A stretch of 64,000 nt of DNA from Lepidurus packardi (lineage: Eukaryota > Arthropoda > Branchiopoda > Notostraca > Triopsidae): NCBI GenBank assembly GCA_023053545.1, contig JAKZAN010000146.1, positions 1-64,000 on the forward strand. The letters run 5' to 3'. Below the pieces are notes generated by a model that was not told the origin of the DNA, ran no database searches, and saw only the letters and a program-made list of their open reading frames with translations. Numbering within the stretch: the first letter of the stretch is position 1; the number at the start of each line of letters is the position of its first letter. Positions 36,856-49,938 of the stretch are shown piece by piece. Position numbers and translations under genes: made by a program.

Positions 36856-37888
36856 ATGCTTTCCAAGGTCCTCAAGAGCTGCTTCTCCACCGCCCCCTAC
36901 GTCTGGGTCAACAAACACACCAGAGTCATCTGCCAAGGCATGACTGGCAACCAAGTACGCACCAACCATCATCCGACTTCTACCTCTCCATATATGTTGA
37001 TCACAGGGAACCTTCCAAACTGACCAAGCTCTCAAGTACGGCACCCAAATGGTTGGTGGAGTTTCCCCCAAAAAGGCTGGTAGCACCCACCTCGGACTTC
37101 CCGTCTTCAAGGACTGCGAGGAAGCAAAGAAGCACACCAAATGCAACGCAAGTGTCATCTACGTACCACCCCCCGGAGCCGCCGAGGCTATCCTGGAGGC
37201 TGTCAAGGCTGAAATAGAGCTTATTGTCGTCATCACTGACGGTATTCCCCAGCACGATATGGTCAGAGTTAAACACGCTCTTCGATCGCAAAATAAATCC
37301 AGGGTTATTGGTCCCAACTGCCCTGGCATCATCAAGCCCGATGAATGCAAAATCGGCATCATGCCCGGTTATATCCACAGACCAGGAAAAATTGGCATCG
37401 TTTCCCGTTCAGGCACTCTCACCTATGAAGCTGTCGATCAGACAACCAAGGCCGGCCTCGGTCAGTCTACCGTGGTGGGTATTGGAGGTGATCCTTTCAA
37501 CGGCACGAACTTCATCGATGTCCTCGAGAGGTTCATGGTGGATCCTGAAACTAAAGGTAAAGACTTAGAATTCTAATTTTGTGTTCTATCTTCAATCACT
37601 AAAGGTATCGTTATGATCGGTGAAATCGGAGGCGAAGCTGAGGAGATGGCAGCTGACTGGATTAAGAAGAACAACAAGCAGAACAAACCAGTGGTGGGCT
37701 TCATTGCTGGTATCACTGCTCCTGCTGAAAGGAGAATGGGCCACGCAGGTGCTATTGTGCAGAAGGGAAAGGGAGATGCTCCCAGCAAGATTAAGGCCTT
37801 GACTGAGGCTGGCATCGTGGTGTCTTCCTCCCCTGCCCAGATCGGCAAGCACATGCTCGAAGAAATGAAGAGACACCATCTGGCTTGA
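36856..37888 (+). CDS. Succinyl-CoA ligase alpha subunit, mitochondrial (310 aa)
   Basis: Three exons; introns 36955-37006 (52 nt) and 37557-37604 (48 nt). The N terminus ([13 protein letters not shown]) looks like a mitochondrial presequence. Family blocks: [40 protein letters not shown]-type [65 protein letters not shown] and GHAGAIV with the phospho-His. It forms the CoA-binding part of the TCA-cycle enzyme that makes ATP or GTP from succinyl-CoA. No in-frame TAA/TAG is present. Confidence 0.96.
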
Positions 37889-38010
37889 TGAATATTATGG
37901 CGTGATAAATGTTTTCCTCGAGGAGGTTTAAAGCTTTAGAAGTCATTACGCAGAGTTTAATTGTGATTTAGCAAAAGTAGAGGAGACTTGTGGCATAAAG
38001 GGATAAACTC

Positions 38011-39319
38011 TCATCTGCGGTAAGGGGCAAAAGTAGGCATCATGTGGTAACCCTGTATGTTCGGGGGAGCCACTAAAGGAAAAGTAAACACTGGCGCAAC
38101 AGTCGGGGCTTGGACTCTAGGTGCCATTTCCGGTTGCTGGTATCTTCTGGTTGCTTTGATGAACTGATTCCTCTCATTTCTATCCAAATAGATGTTCAAG
38201 TGAGGCTTCCGATCGATAAACAGCGACCTCAGCACTTGATTGCTGTTGCACTCCGAAATCGCCTCATTTATGCTTTCCTTCTGTTTAAAAACTATGATGG
38301 CTTTTAGAGATCGAGTTTTGAAGTCTCCACGCATCAACTGCACAGACTTGATTTCCCCATAAATGCTGAACGCCTCCTGCAACACCTCGGCTGTCATACC
38401 CTCTTCTGCGAGGTGCGACACGTAGAGCTGTCCGACTAAATCCCTGTCTTTTTTGGGGATGAAGGATTCGATCTCAAGCACATGTTCGGGGCCAAAGAGT
38501 TGCCTGTTGAATCGAGTACGGGCATCTTCGGCAGACTTGGGATTGTTGTAATAAACGAGGGTGTGATACCACTCCTGGTTCTCTCTCTTTTCCAGCTGGA
38601 CGGGTTTGATGAGTCTCCCGAATGCTGAGAATTATTTCTAACAGGGTCAAAACACTGTAAATTGGAAGGTGTATACTGTGAGGAGCTCTTCTAGTTCCAA
38701 TTGGCTGGACAAAGGAGGAATTCTGCGCACAATAAGCCTGTGATAGTCGTCACGCCTATCTTCTTTCCTGATGAAGTGCTAGGCCCGCACCCAAATCCCA
38801 TCAATGTTGTGGTTAGGCTGTCTCAGCACCACATGACTCGTCATCGGGTTATTGAACCTTATGAGACATGAATTACTGAGTCCTTCCTTGCTGTAGATCT
38901 AAACATGGTCTACAGGACCATATTTCTAAAAGAAGGCACGGAGAGCCTCTGGAGTCAGAGTGCCGATATCCTTGATGTACAAATGGTGGTCTTTCTCCTC
39001 TGCCTTCTTCTCTATGGCTACGATTGCGTCCTTAATCTTGATCGTTTGAAGAGACAAAACTCGAAGACCTTCAGAAATTCAGCACAATCATTTTCTGGTG
39101 ATATATCGTACTTTGCTATTCAGTCTCCATTCTGAGAAGCGCAAATATCGAGGATTTTCCGTCTTTTTCGCGTTTGTCCATGATTTTACAATCCAGAATA
39201 TTGAGGGATCGATCAACAGTGTGGAAGGCATGTTGCAGGAAGTCCTGGATTTCCTCGAAGTCAGCCATCGAGGTTTCGGTGAAGGGCAAGTTGCCCAAGT
39301 ATAGGATGGTAGGTAGCAT
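38011..39319 (-). CDS. Four-RRM RNA-binding protein (408 aa)
   Basis: Three exons; introns 39069-39111 (43 nt) and 38638-38676 (39 nt). Four RNA-recognition motifs in tandem: ILYLGNLPF (residue ~4), HLYIKDIG (~105), RLIVRRIP (~175) and QLYVSHLA (~275), each followed by a second, RNP1-like strand. The tail is Pro/Val/Ala rich and ends at TGA 38011. The layout recalls poly(A)-binding proteins, but the RRM sequences are divergent and there is no MLLE/PABC domain, so I do not give a name. Probably binds mRNA. Confidence 0.8.
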
Positions 39320-39576
39320 TTGTTAGGGTTTGTGCATTGGCTTGGGTGTTAAAATTGGGGGGCTTGATAGTATGATATTGATGGTAAACAATACAAGAAG
39401 GTATTAAGTATGGGACTGAGGTCTGAGAGTACAGGTTAAATTTTAACAATCATGCCGGACTAATAGGTGGAGACTGCCTTCAGTGTAATTGGGGCGTATA
39501 TAGGAGTTGGAAAGTATGGGGGTATTATTCAATCGATAATCACGCTGTCATACTCGCAAGATTAAGTGCAGCATTC

Positions 39577-40031
39577 TCATCCCTCTGGACCATGGTTCCC
39601 GAATGCCTCAAGCGTACCGTAGATGATATACAGAAACCCGTCCCTGTCCTTGTGGATTTTATAGATATCGCTCATGAGTTTCTCTGCACCCAGTATTTAA
39701 CTATGTGAAAGAAGGCTTACATCCGTTTTCGATGACTCTGCCCGCGACGTAGAAACAGAGAGTCTAGGACTTGCGAACTCTGCCTACGAATTTCTTCTTG
39801 ACGGTTTCCACGAACTGGTACAGGGTATAGCTTGGATTAGCGATGTATTTCTTCTTGGCCAGGGGTTCCATCTGGCACAGGGGGTCTTTTTCCAGGATGA
39901 TTGGAATCATGTCGGGGGTTCTGCAGCGTGGAGTCGTTCGTTATGCATGAAGTTTACCTTTCGATCTGTTTTTTGTAGAGGTCAATGCGTTCTTCTTCGG
40001 TGTACTTCTCCTTGAAGGTTTTCTCTATCAT
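39577..40031 (-). CDS. ATG8: ATG8-family ubiquitin-like protein (126 aa)
   Basis: Three exons; introns 39921-39957 (37 nt) and 39684-39720 (37 nt). The second junction creates a TAG codon read as Glu (T|AG). Family blocks: FKEKYTEEER..., DMIPIILEKDPLCQM, LAKKKYIANPSYTLYQF, LCFYVAGRVIENGEKLMSDIY and DGFLYIIYGTLEAFG. The C terminus is FG followed by NHGPEG, so ATG4 would have to cleave after the Gly to expose it for coupling to phosphatidylethanolamine. Function: autophagosome formation. ATG4 is encoded at 12055-13269. Sequence divergence from canonical ATG8/GABARAP is moderate. Confidence 0.9.
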
Positions 40032-40247
40032 GAGTGAGGGAGTAGAGTAGTTCGGCTGCGAGTGGCTGAAACGGGGCACAGGATTGTATAGTATAAACAG
40101 AAATATATATTATGGCTCATACCCACCACACTTCCTATTCATCGCCAACCTCTCCTTATTTAAATGTAGTCTAATTCATGCAACCTGAACAATAACAGCT
40201 CACAAATAGATTCACTAGATTCGAATAGGGTCTCCAGATGTCCATCT

Positions 40248-41375
40248 TCACAATGCGTCGTCTGTTTGGTGCCGCCTTGATCCCCGAGCTAGGTTTTCCG
40301 AAAGACCGTTGTTCATCTGCCTTCGTCTGATCTGTGCAGGGTCATCCATGCACACTGACCTCTCGCTCGGCCGTTCGAACACTGACTCGCTCTTCTCCGT
40401 CATCTTATCCTCGTAATGCTTTCTCCCATTCTCCATCATCTGCTTCAGCATGTTCCGACGCTCTTCCTCCGTCACCTGATACTCAGTCTTGTATTTTCGC
40501 TTGAACCGACTGAAGTCTGTCTTCAGAGACCCGTCCTCTTCCTCCTTTAAGAGTGGGCCATAGCGTTCTCTTAGAAACTCCTTGTACTTCTAGCTTTGCG
40601 ATTTAGGCTTCACTGGCTTTACAGTTGGAGCCGGATTGATTTTGAGCTTCTCACGGCTTCTGCTTCTCTCCTTCTCTTTGGAGCTTTCACTGGAGGATCT
40701 GCTAGAAGAGGAGGAAGAGGATGATTAGGAAGAAGATCCACGTCTCTTCTTGGATTTCTTATCCCTTTCGTCAGAAGAGTCCCTGTTTCTTCGATGCTTC
40801 TTCTTTTCTTTCCTTTCTTTGTCTTTTCTTTTATCTTTCTTTGCTTCTTTGCTCTTGCTTCGATCCTTTTCTCGAATTGAGGCTGAGGGTCTTACGTAAG
40901 TGAAACCATCTATCGAATCGTAGATCTCCTTCATCTTGATAGGGTTATCTTTGATCACTCCTCTCGCCTTCTTCTCCTCCAGCTTGACCAAGAACAGAGG
41001 ATCTTCATGGGTGAGGGAGTAAGCTTCGCATCTCTTGTTGGTGGTGGCTTCTTGGACAACCTGTTTGGAGTCCTTCTTGGCTTTTTCGACAACTTTACCA
41101 GTGAGATGGTCCTCAGCGTTCTTCTCTTGCTGCTGGAGTTTGTTGCCCCAGTCATACATCCACTCCATGCGATCGAGGTGGGACTTGGGGATGAGCCCTG
41201 CCTGGACCTGCAACAACTTGAGTTCGCGATTGTGTCTTTCATCGATGAGTTTCTTTTTCATCTCCTTCTGCTTCCGATCGATTTATCGCTGGCGTTCTTC
41301 GGCCTCCCAGACTCGTTCGATGTTCTTCATCGAGCCGGTATGCCACACCTTCTTCATAAGATAGTCGAGTCCCAT
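40248..41375 (-). CDS. CWC25: Pre-mRNA splicing factor CWC25 (375 aa)
   Basis: Single exon. The N terminus (MGLDYLMKKVWHTGSMKNIERVWEAE) matches the conserved CWC25/Cir N-terminal domain, followed by a charged helix, LDRMEWMYDWG and a Lys/Arg/Ser-rich RS-like region (SSSSSS, RSRSREK). CWC25 joins the spliceosome for the first transesterification step. Internal TAA/TAG codons are read as Glu (e.g. in AEERQRE). The charge-rich C terminus may be disordered. Stop TGA 40248. Confidence 0.9.
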
Positions 41376-41768
41376 TTGTTCGTGTCACTCAAATTCTCTT
41401 TTAAATTGCGTTATTAGGAATACTCTGAATATTTGTGATATGAATTATAAGCTGTTCTACCTCGGTAAAGCCATGCAGATATAACGATACAATCCCATAC
41501 AATCTTCAACCCTTAATATTGTGAGGCTGTTTGACGTGAAACGACACCTATTTATCGTATAAATGAAGTGCGGGCGAATAGCAAGGCAGGGAGGGATAGG
41601 GTTCAGAAAGCAGCCAAGACACTTTTGATTAGGACAAAGAAATACAGGGGTACTGGGATATCTTTTTGAAGACTAGCCGCTCCGATCATACGGACTCCAA
41701 TTAATCTGCCAAAAAGATTTGTTAATAACTTCAAAAGAAGCACAATCCAAATCCACTCTAATCACAAC
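41376..41768. other. Intergenic region between CWC25 and the IP3-receptor-like gene
   Basis: Divergent spacer of 393 bp with both promoters; no gene, RNA or repeat recognised. Confidence 0.5.
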
Positions 41769-44700
41769 ATGTCCAAAGACGAATACGACACCCACCTCCG
41801 CTTCGGGCAGGGCATCCAGATCTAGGGCTACGTCGACTAGGAAGACCGCGGCTTCCTCACCGCCAAGGGTTTCGCAGATGTCAAGGCCAAATACGAAACC
41901 TACGACAACTTGCTCTTCTTCCAGAACTACAGGGATGCAATCTTCCAAATCATCCCTGCCGGCAACTTCGAAATCCATGACTAAATCAGCAAGCCCGACC
42001 TCTCCCCTGAAGTCAAGGAAAAACTCTAGAATCGAGCCCGCACCGAGCTTGAGCAGTTCAATGCAAACATTGAAAAGTACCCTATCCTTGCATCTATATT
42101 CTTAGTAAAATGAAATAACCCATCATCTTCGGCAGCAACGTCATGTTTAAGCACATCGACTCTGAGAGCTATCTGACTGGCACGATCAAGCCTAGCGAAG
42201 GCGACCAGGGTGCCTTTGCAGTCGAAGTTTCGACCACACTAACTTCGAACTTAATTTTTCAGTTGTTGCCTTACCGGAGCTTCGAATTCGAGGGCATGAA
42301 GATCCCTTTGCTCTCACCAGTGCTGGTGAAGAACGTCAAAAACTCCACATACTTGACTTTCGAGAAGTTCTCTAAGACAGAAGCGATCATTCGAAGTAAC
42401 ACCTTTTCCATCTATATGGACTTCCCCATCTATAGAACTCGACCAAAAGCCTATCCCTTCGCGCCAATCCTTCAGTATCCCGATCAAGAAAAAATCGTAG
42501 CATTCTAAAGTCTACAACTGTGTCTCTTACAGTGGCGGACTCTCCTCCCCCAATAACTAAACCCTCACTCCCTGGAAATTTAAGCTTCACATGAACGACG
42601 TCGTGAATGACAAACTCATTCAACATGATATCGGGTATCTGCAGCACACTGAGAACCAAGGTGTTCTCACGGCTTTTAGAAACGAAGTCGCTCTTAAAGA
42701 GTTGAAAAACTCTGATTCGTCTACCCTGTCGAGCTATGATTGTCTTTGGGAAATCGAGAAACATGACGGAGAGAACGAGTACATCTTTAGGCATTTGATG
42801 TCAGGAATGACTCTCGAGTTTGTTGACAAGGAAACTGAAGGTGTAAGGCGTACGGTGCCTGTCCTCAACGATATTTCGCAAGGCGATCATCTCGGCTCCA
42901 TCGAAATGGTCATCGCAAAAAAATAGGGTGGATAGATCTCATCAAAGTCATTCGTGCATCTGTGTAAAGGCGAAAGATGTCTGGACATATCCAAACACAC
43001 CAAGCTGGAGTAGAGAGAAGTCAGCAAGGGGGACATGAACGATCACTCTATAGCAGATGAGGCGTTCACAAGCCTCGTAGAAGAAGAACTGGACTACGTA
43101 AGAAGAGATATGGAACTTTCGGAAGAGTTCCCAACCCATTGTTTTGTAATTGAGGAGATTGATGACGAGACCAAGAAAGAGGTGCTGTTCGCTCTTTCCT
43201 TCCACCAAACGCTGATAAATCTGATCGATGAGTTGCGATGGGGGACAGTCTATGCTGAGAAGCGCATCACCTATCATAAGATGATCCACATCAACAGATC
43301 CCTCAGGGAAATTAAGGGATTCATCAAGAACTGCAAAGTTGAGGAGGCAGACAAGTAGGAGATCCTACCTATCCAGAAGAGACAAGCTATCTGCAAGGAC
43401 TTAGGCATGAGCGAACTCTTGTTCGAACTTCTGCACTACATGAAGATAAACAACAATGAGAAGATCTTCGCTAATAGTCCCAACGAGCAAGACAAGTTCA
43501 ACGAACTCTACAACACGTGCTACGAAGTCATCGAAGTCATGATCAAGGACAACTATCTGTTCAAGATCCACGTCTCCAAGTGGATTGATTTTGTCATTGA
43601 AGACGTGATTGAAAAGGATGAGGAAGAACCCCGACTCAAGGCCTTAGAGGAAATGTTACGCAACAACACTCTTCTTGTCAACAACTGTATCAAAGAAGGG
43701 CTCATCAATTACCTCGCGTAGAAATTTCAAGAGACGTCTGACAGGACCAAGTATATGAAGATATTCCGAGGTTTCTGCATTGTTGGAGATCAGGCTGTGA
43801 CACGGAACCAGACCATGATCCTCAATCAGTTTATCAAGAGACTGGAGGGTAGCCCCAACGCCTTCAACATGCGCGTCTAAAAAGGCAACGCCTAAATCTA
43901 AATAGTTGTACCCAAAAAGCCCAGCAAGTTTAAACTCTTCGGCGACTTCTACAAAACCGCAACTGATGACTACTCCACCGATTGGAGCTACTTCCTATAG
44001 TACATGCATCTTCTGGCAGACTTATGCTACGGAAGAAACAAAGTTGTCAAGTCTTATTTTTAGAAACTGTATGACCTCCCTGTCCTCATCGCTCTTTTGA
44101 AAGATCCTGCTATCCATGACGCTTTCGTGCCTGTCCTCAGACTAATCCAGCATCTCCACATTGAAGGAGCCTACTACTATCCCGTCCTTAGGACACGCAG
44201 TATTGCCCTTTATACTAACCTGGACAAAAAACCAGAAATCAGTACGAGCGATGCTGAAGTGAAGCCCTCAGCAACACACATGAAACACCTCATGGATTTC
44301 TTGTTAAAAGAGCTTTCTGAAAATGATAAGCTTCATTGTCCTTACACCATAAGCACGAAAGAAAACAGAGCCTAATGGATCGCTAATGCCGAAAAAGGCT
44401 ACCCTAAAAACCTTAAACTGCTCACTATCTTGAAGGGCTTCCTTAAGACTATCGAACTAGGTTTCTGGGAGAGCATGGAAGACCTGACCAAAATCCTGCG
44501 ATACTCCCAGAACATCCTGAAGAATGACTCGGCAGCTATCACCGGACGACTGGAGAAGACCGAACTTGTGGACCTGAAGGAAGCCTATTCGATCCTCAAA
44601 AAGCAGATGGAAATTCCGACAGCCTTCAATTTACTCATAATAGAGTGTAAACTGCTGGCTACTAAGATCATCGAGTATATACTAGATTTCTAAGTGGACC

Positions 44701-47700
44701 TCAGAGTGAGCGAGACTAGCCGCATCTTCAAGAATCTGATCCTGGAAGAAAATAGGCCTGACAAGTCAGAACTCCCTGATTTAAGGGAGATCCTGGAGGA
44801 GGGTGAGAGCAAGTCAACGTCGGACCTCATGGAAAAATGGGTCAAAAACCTACTAGAGCTGAAGAACCCCAAGTAAAATTGCTTCATCGAACAAATCAAC
44901 ACGATCTTGCTGGAACTCTCGCAGTATGGCGACGCCCAGCTCCTGAGCCAGTCCCTCCTCATCATGAAGAGACTATACGATCAGCGCAATGAGAACATCA
45001 ACCATTTCTATAATGTATGCTTCGTGGGACATAAAGAGTATCTGGACCTCGCTCTCTTTACCCTGAACCGGAGACCCAAATTCTACACTCTACAAGACCA
45101 AAACATTCTCCACGTGACCAAATAGTCTCAATCTCTGAGCTACTACAATATCTGCAAGTAGTCCTCGGACCCCAGGGAGTCAGGTATCATGCAGGATCTA
45201 TACACCTTCTGGGAACTCATGAAGAACGAGAAAAGCATCGCGAAGCTTAACAACCTCCCCAATCTGACTGACTCTGGCCTGCTAGGCCAACTCGCTACAG
45301 ACCGACTCATTAACCTCTCCAACGAGAGAGAATGCAATAACAAACTTTCGCAGAAAATAATAAAGTCATCTCGCATCCACGAGCTCGTAGTAGGGTATGT
45401 GATTTCCTGTCCTACGCGGCCTGCTGAGGATCTAGCTGCCAAATTGCTGCACCTGTGTTATATCTTCCTGACGGGGATTATCACGAACAACCAGGAGAAC
45501 AAGCTAGAGCTGGTGCGATACTTGGAGGCGATGAAGCCTCACTTGGAGTTTAACTTGGGCACCGTTGATTTCCTGAAGGAGATGTACGACAACAACAAAA
45601 ACATGCTGTACAATGAGAAGTAGATCCAACAACTCACAGTCCAGATCTGTGGCATCATCAATAAACTCGACGTGTCCAGCTTCCATCGGTCCAAACTCCT
45701 CGATTTCTTCAGAGCCTTGGTGTACTTCAACGAGAAGACCCTCAAGGACAACCAGATACTCATACTCAAAATTATGCAGGACGACGAATATCAGAACATC
45801 ATGCTCAACGTCGAAGACACCCAGATCACTGAACTCGTCAAGGAATACATCAACATGAACCCTATCCCCGTCGATGAAAATGACCACATCCCAGAAATCC
45901 TCAAAGTCACTCCTGAGCTCACATACTTGACTACATTTTTCCAGATCATGGCTGCCATGATCGAAGATCACAATACAGTCAACATCGGTAAGCTCACCAA
46001 GAGACACCCTTTCAACAAACTCGTCGACTTCATCTCTGCGAGCGAGAAATTCTGGCCTCTTAAGAGACACCTCAGAACTTACATCAACAAGCTGTACTAC
46101 ACTTTGCCAGGCCTCGAATGCTATCTTAACGTCATTGTGGACAAGGAGCTTGATAACATCATTTACGATCTGAATCTTTTCATTGAGCTTAAGGTTACCA
46201 CAAGACGAGAACAGCACGAACAGCGCAAGTTCTAGAACCCTGTTCGTTTCAGCTATCTGGAGTCGTATCTGTACTTGAATCTGGAAGAAGTGTTGGTCAC
46301 CCTCAACGAGATATTCATCCACGATAAGATTCAACTAGAACTGAACACCATCATCGCCAATCTAGTCAACGAGAAGGGAGACAAATAGCTAGCACGTAAA
46401 GTTCTCAGAATCCTGGAGAGACTCGGTTGTATCAGGACTTACTTCACGGAACAGAAGAATACCTACACAGTATCACTGATCAGGTATATCCAGTCGCACA
46501 TCAAATCTATGGTGGTCGAATGGCCTCACACAGTCTTCGAGGGCAATATGGGATCAGTCTCTGTGGCTAAAAAGTTCCAAACCAAAACCGAAAATGACTC
46601 CCTTCGAAACAACCTCATTGACAAGATCGTGCATGGAGAAATCGAAGCCATTTTCAGCCGCAACACCGAAGAACAGTGGAAGAACTTCCCTCTAACCTAT
46701 ATATTACCTGATAAAGCCATCAAGAAGGAAGAGAAGAAGGGTCAGGGTGAACCCAAGGACACCCGTCCATTAAAGGAAAGACTCCTCCAGATCTTCCAGC
46801 GAAAGAAGGATGGCTCTGGCGATCTGAATGTTGACTACAACAAGAAGCTGGGACGCATGTTAGCTGTGATGAAGTTGTCCGAGACTTTCAAGAAGTACAC
46901 CCAAGTGGAGTTCATACAGGTTGCTAACAACTTCTCCTGTATTGATGAGCTGAGTAGGGCTGTGTATCGAGTGGAGTACATCTCAAGAGAGCAGTATATC
47001 ACCACCATAATCAACATGAACAGCAGGAACCCGCAAGCCTTGTCCTCGGAGCTTAAAATATTTTTCCTGAGGTTGCTGACGAGATTCATAAGTGAAAAGA
47101 ATAAGAATGATAAAGAGGGCAAACCTGTCGACGAGTGGGATGCTATCTACTGGGATGGCCAGGAGAAGGATATAGAGGAGTAGCAGCAGTTGCTCAAAAA
47201 ATGTGGGCTGGCCAAGTACCTCTGCGAACTCATGAGCGAGGACATCGTCAACAATATCGAGCTGGCCAACGAAATCCTGATTTGTGGGATCGCCTTTATG
47301 CTGGGCGGATATACAGTCAGTCAGAAGAGTATCTTGGAACTAATGGAGAACGACGAGGACAACAAAGTGCTGTGCAGCATCCACGGGCTGATCGTGAAGC
47401 TGGGCGATCTGATTTTCAAGAACAACGACAAGAAGAAGTCGACGGTCTAGACCAACCGAACTTTCTCAACGACTATTATCGACACATACGACTACTACAG
47501 TTCTTCAGAGAAAAGTTGCTTGCGGAAGAATGTGTTTGAGCCTGATGACGCCAAGGAGGAGGAGTACAAACGCATCTGCATGTCGACGTACCGGAGAACC
47601 TACAAGTTCATCCAGCTCTTGTGCGAGAACAATAACGTCGACGGCAAGAACTTCATCAGAGAGCAGAAGAACAAGGAGAACGGAGAAAAGAAGATCAACA

Positions 47701-49625
47701 GTGTAGACTTCATCACGGTAGCTACCAACGAGCTGAGGCAGATGTTCCTGATTCTCTGCAAGGAGATCATCGAAATTCCCAAGTTCATTCTGGACTTCAT
47801 TCTGGAAGTCACCCAGATCCCAGTCGACAAGAACCAGATCGTGCTCATGCGGTCCACATTCTTCGAAGACCTTTGCCAGACCGAGACCTTCTTCAGCAAG
47901 GAAGCCAATATCGAGGAAAGAGAGTTCGGCCCCGCAGAAATGGAGACTCTCTCCTAAATATATTCGAAGTGCGTCACGATTGTACTCAGCTGCTTCGAAG
48001 GAAACGCAGATGAGACCTTCTCGTCTCTCGACAACAAACTCAAGGCTCGTTTCTTGACCAACATTATCGACAAGAATATGGAGAAAGAGGGCCTAACTTC
48101 CAAAGAAGCGTTGGACAAATACCTATCTGAACACAAATAAGCCACCTTCGACGAAGTGATAACCCGCATGCTCGATGTCATCATCATCTTGAAGAAGATG
48201 AAGGAGAAGGTGCCCGACGGAAACCTCATTGGCTCATACGAAGAGTACAAGAATAAGTACAAGGATGATCCCAAGTACGAGGTCATCGAATTCTTGTAGA
48301 ACTGTCTCATCAACATCGAAATCGCAGACAGCAACGGGACCAACCAGATCCTGTACTTCCCGAAACACCCGGTGTTTGGGTCTTTGTCAGGTCAGTTGCG
48401 CGATGAGGTTATGTACGACGTGGTGCGGGACTCCAGGCGTGACAAGCTGGTCTCTCTCTTTAAAGAGTATAACCGCATCAGAGACAGCATGGAACACTCC
48501 TACAAGATGCAGAATGAGCGGGGTCTGACTGAGGAAAAGCTGCGAAACGTGAAGTACATCGCGACTGCCATCAGCTTCATCATCACTATCTACATCTGCC
48601 TGACGTACTAAGTGTTCGTGGAGTACCAAGACGTCGACTACTATGCTGACAAGAAATCTCTGGTCCTGCTCAAAGCCCTCAGCTACATCCAGCTCCTGAG
48701 CTCCAGCTATTACGGGTATCTGTGGTACCAGAGCCAAGTCAAAATCGATATTGCGTCGTCATTACAGGTGGTGACATTCATAGCAGTTTCTTTCCTGGGA
48801 ACTTTCTGGAAGCCGTCGATGTTCACCCTCCATATCCTGGATGCCTTCTCGATGATAGAGATTCTGAAAGATATTTTCGCAGCCATCGCCTACAGTCTAC
48901 CAAGTCTCGCAACAGTGTCAATGATGGGAGTGGTGTTCGTCCTGATCTTCTGTGCAGTGACGTTTGGAAACTACGTGAAAAATGTCTATGAGCCTGATGA
49001 ACCCCTCTCGGACCGTTGTGTGTCTATGACTTCGTGCATCATGGACCTCTACGTTTCAGGAGCCATCGGGTAGACGATGGAGGAGTTTGAGACGCAGAGA
49101 TTCACCTACGATTTGATATATGGTGTCTTCTTCGGAATGCTCTTCTCCAACATCATTTCAGGGATCATGCTGGATGCTTTCGGGGCTTTGCGTGAAACCA
49201 AAGACTCTTTGAACGCCGACAAAAAGAACACGTGCTATGTTTGCGCCCAGCCGAGAGACGACATCGAGAAATCGGGGGGCACCTTCCAGAACCATATCGA
49301 AGAACACCACTTCCTCTGGAACTACATCTTCTACAGGTATGTGCTCAGAAAGAAAGACCCCACCGACTACACCGGCATGGAGTATATCATTTCAAGCAAG
49401 TTGAAGATCAAGACAGACGCTGCCGAGGACGACATGGACGAGGAGATCGAAGTGGACTGGATGCCAAATGCGGCGAGCGCCGAATTCGATGCAGACGAGA
49501 AGGCTGACGAGATCCTGGGAGAGCTGGAGGCCTTAAAGGCGTAGGCAGAGGAACGGGGGAGTGAGTTTAGCGAGAAGGCAGCATAGTTCAATAAAGCGGT
49601 GGAAGAGGCGATGGGCCGTGATTGA
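41769..49625 (+). CDS. IP3/ryanodine receptor-type intracellular Ca2+ channel (2589 aa)
   Basis: Three exons; introns 42077-42105 (29 nt) and 42475-42532 (58 nt). The N terminus has the Ins145/MIR region of IP3 receptors (LRFGQGIQIEGYV, SNVMFKHIDSESYLTG, TPWKFKLHMN, GDHLGSIEMV). A long helical solenoid follows (RIH-like). The C-terminal channel has about six hydrophobic segments from residue ~2250, a pore loop SGAIGE (filter region, Glu2406 coded by TAG at 49071-49073) and a final CYVCAQPRDDIEKSG....NHIEEHH zinc-binding block diagnostic for IP3R/RyR. The length is close to that of animal IP3Rs (~2700). It should release Ca2+ from internal stores (alveoli or ER). Whether it binds IP3 cannot be judged by eye. 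Confidence 0.93.
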
Positions 49626-49938
49626 GGGGGATTAAGATGAATAGATAACTCGATTAACTATGTTAATAAACTGCTGGGAAATAGAAGAATATCGTGATTT
49701 TATAGAAATAATCCAGTATTCTGAGAATTGCAAGAAGTAGAATAGGGATTTGGCAACCTGGAGAATCAGGTATTGGGTGCAGCCGAGACTCGAGTTCCTT
49801 CCTGTAAACCCATACTACTCCCCCATTAGTCTCCACTCCCTTTAAGATAACTTTTCCCCATCATTTGCACTCGTGTTTTAAGATGCACATCCCCGTATAG
49901 ATATGCTATATTTATCACCCTATCCACAAAACAATCAC
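49626..49938. other. Spacer between the channel gene and the EF-hand gene
   Basis: 313 bp; no gene recognised. It contains the 3' region of the channel gene and the promoter of the EF-hand gene. The in-frame codons just before the ATG at 49939 could extend that protein by 12 residues. Confidence 0.5.

Noticed and set aside
45504-46334. 276-codon open frame on the - strand
   Set aside because: Antisense shadow of the IP3R-type channel gene, Val/Asp/Glu-biased in a way typical of reverse-complement frames.
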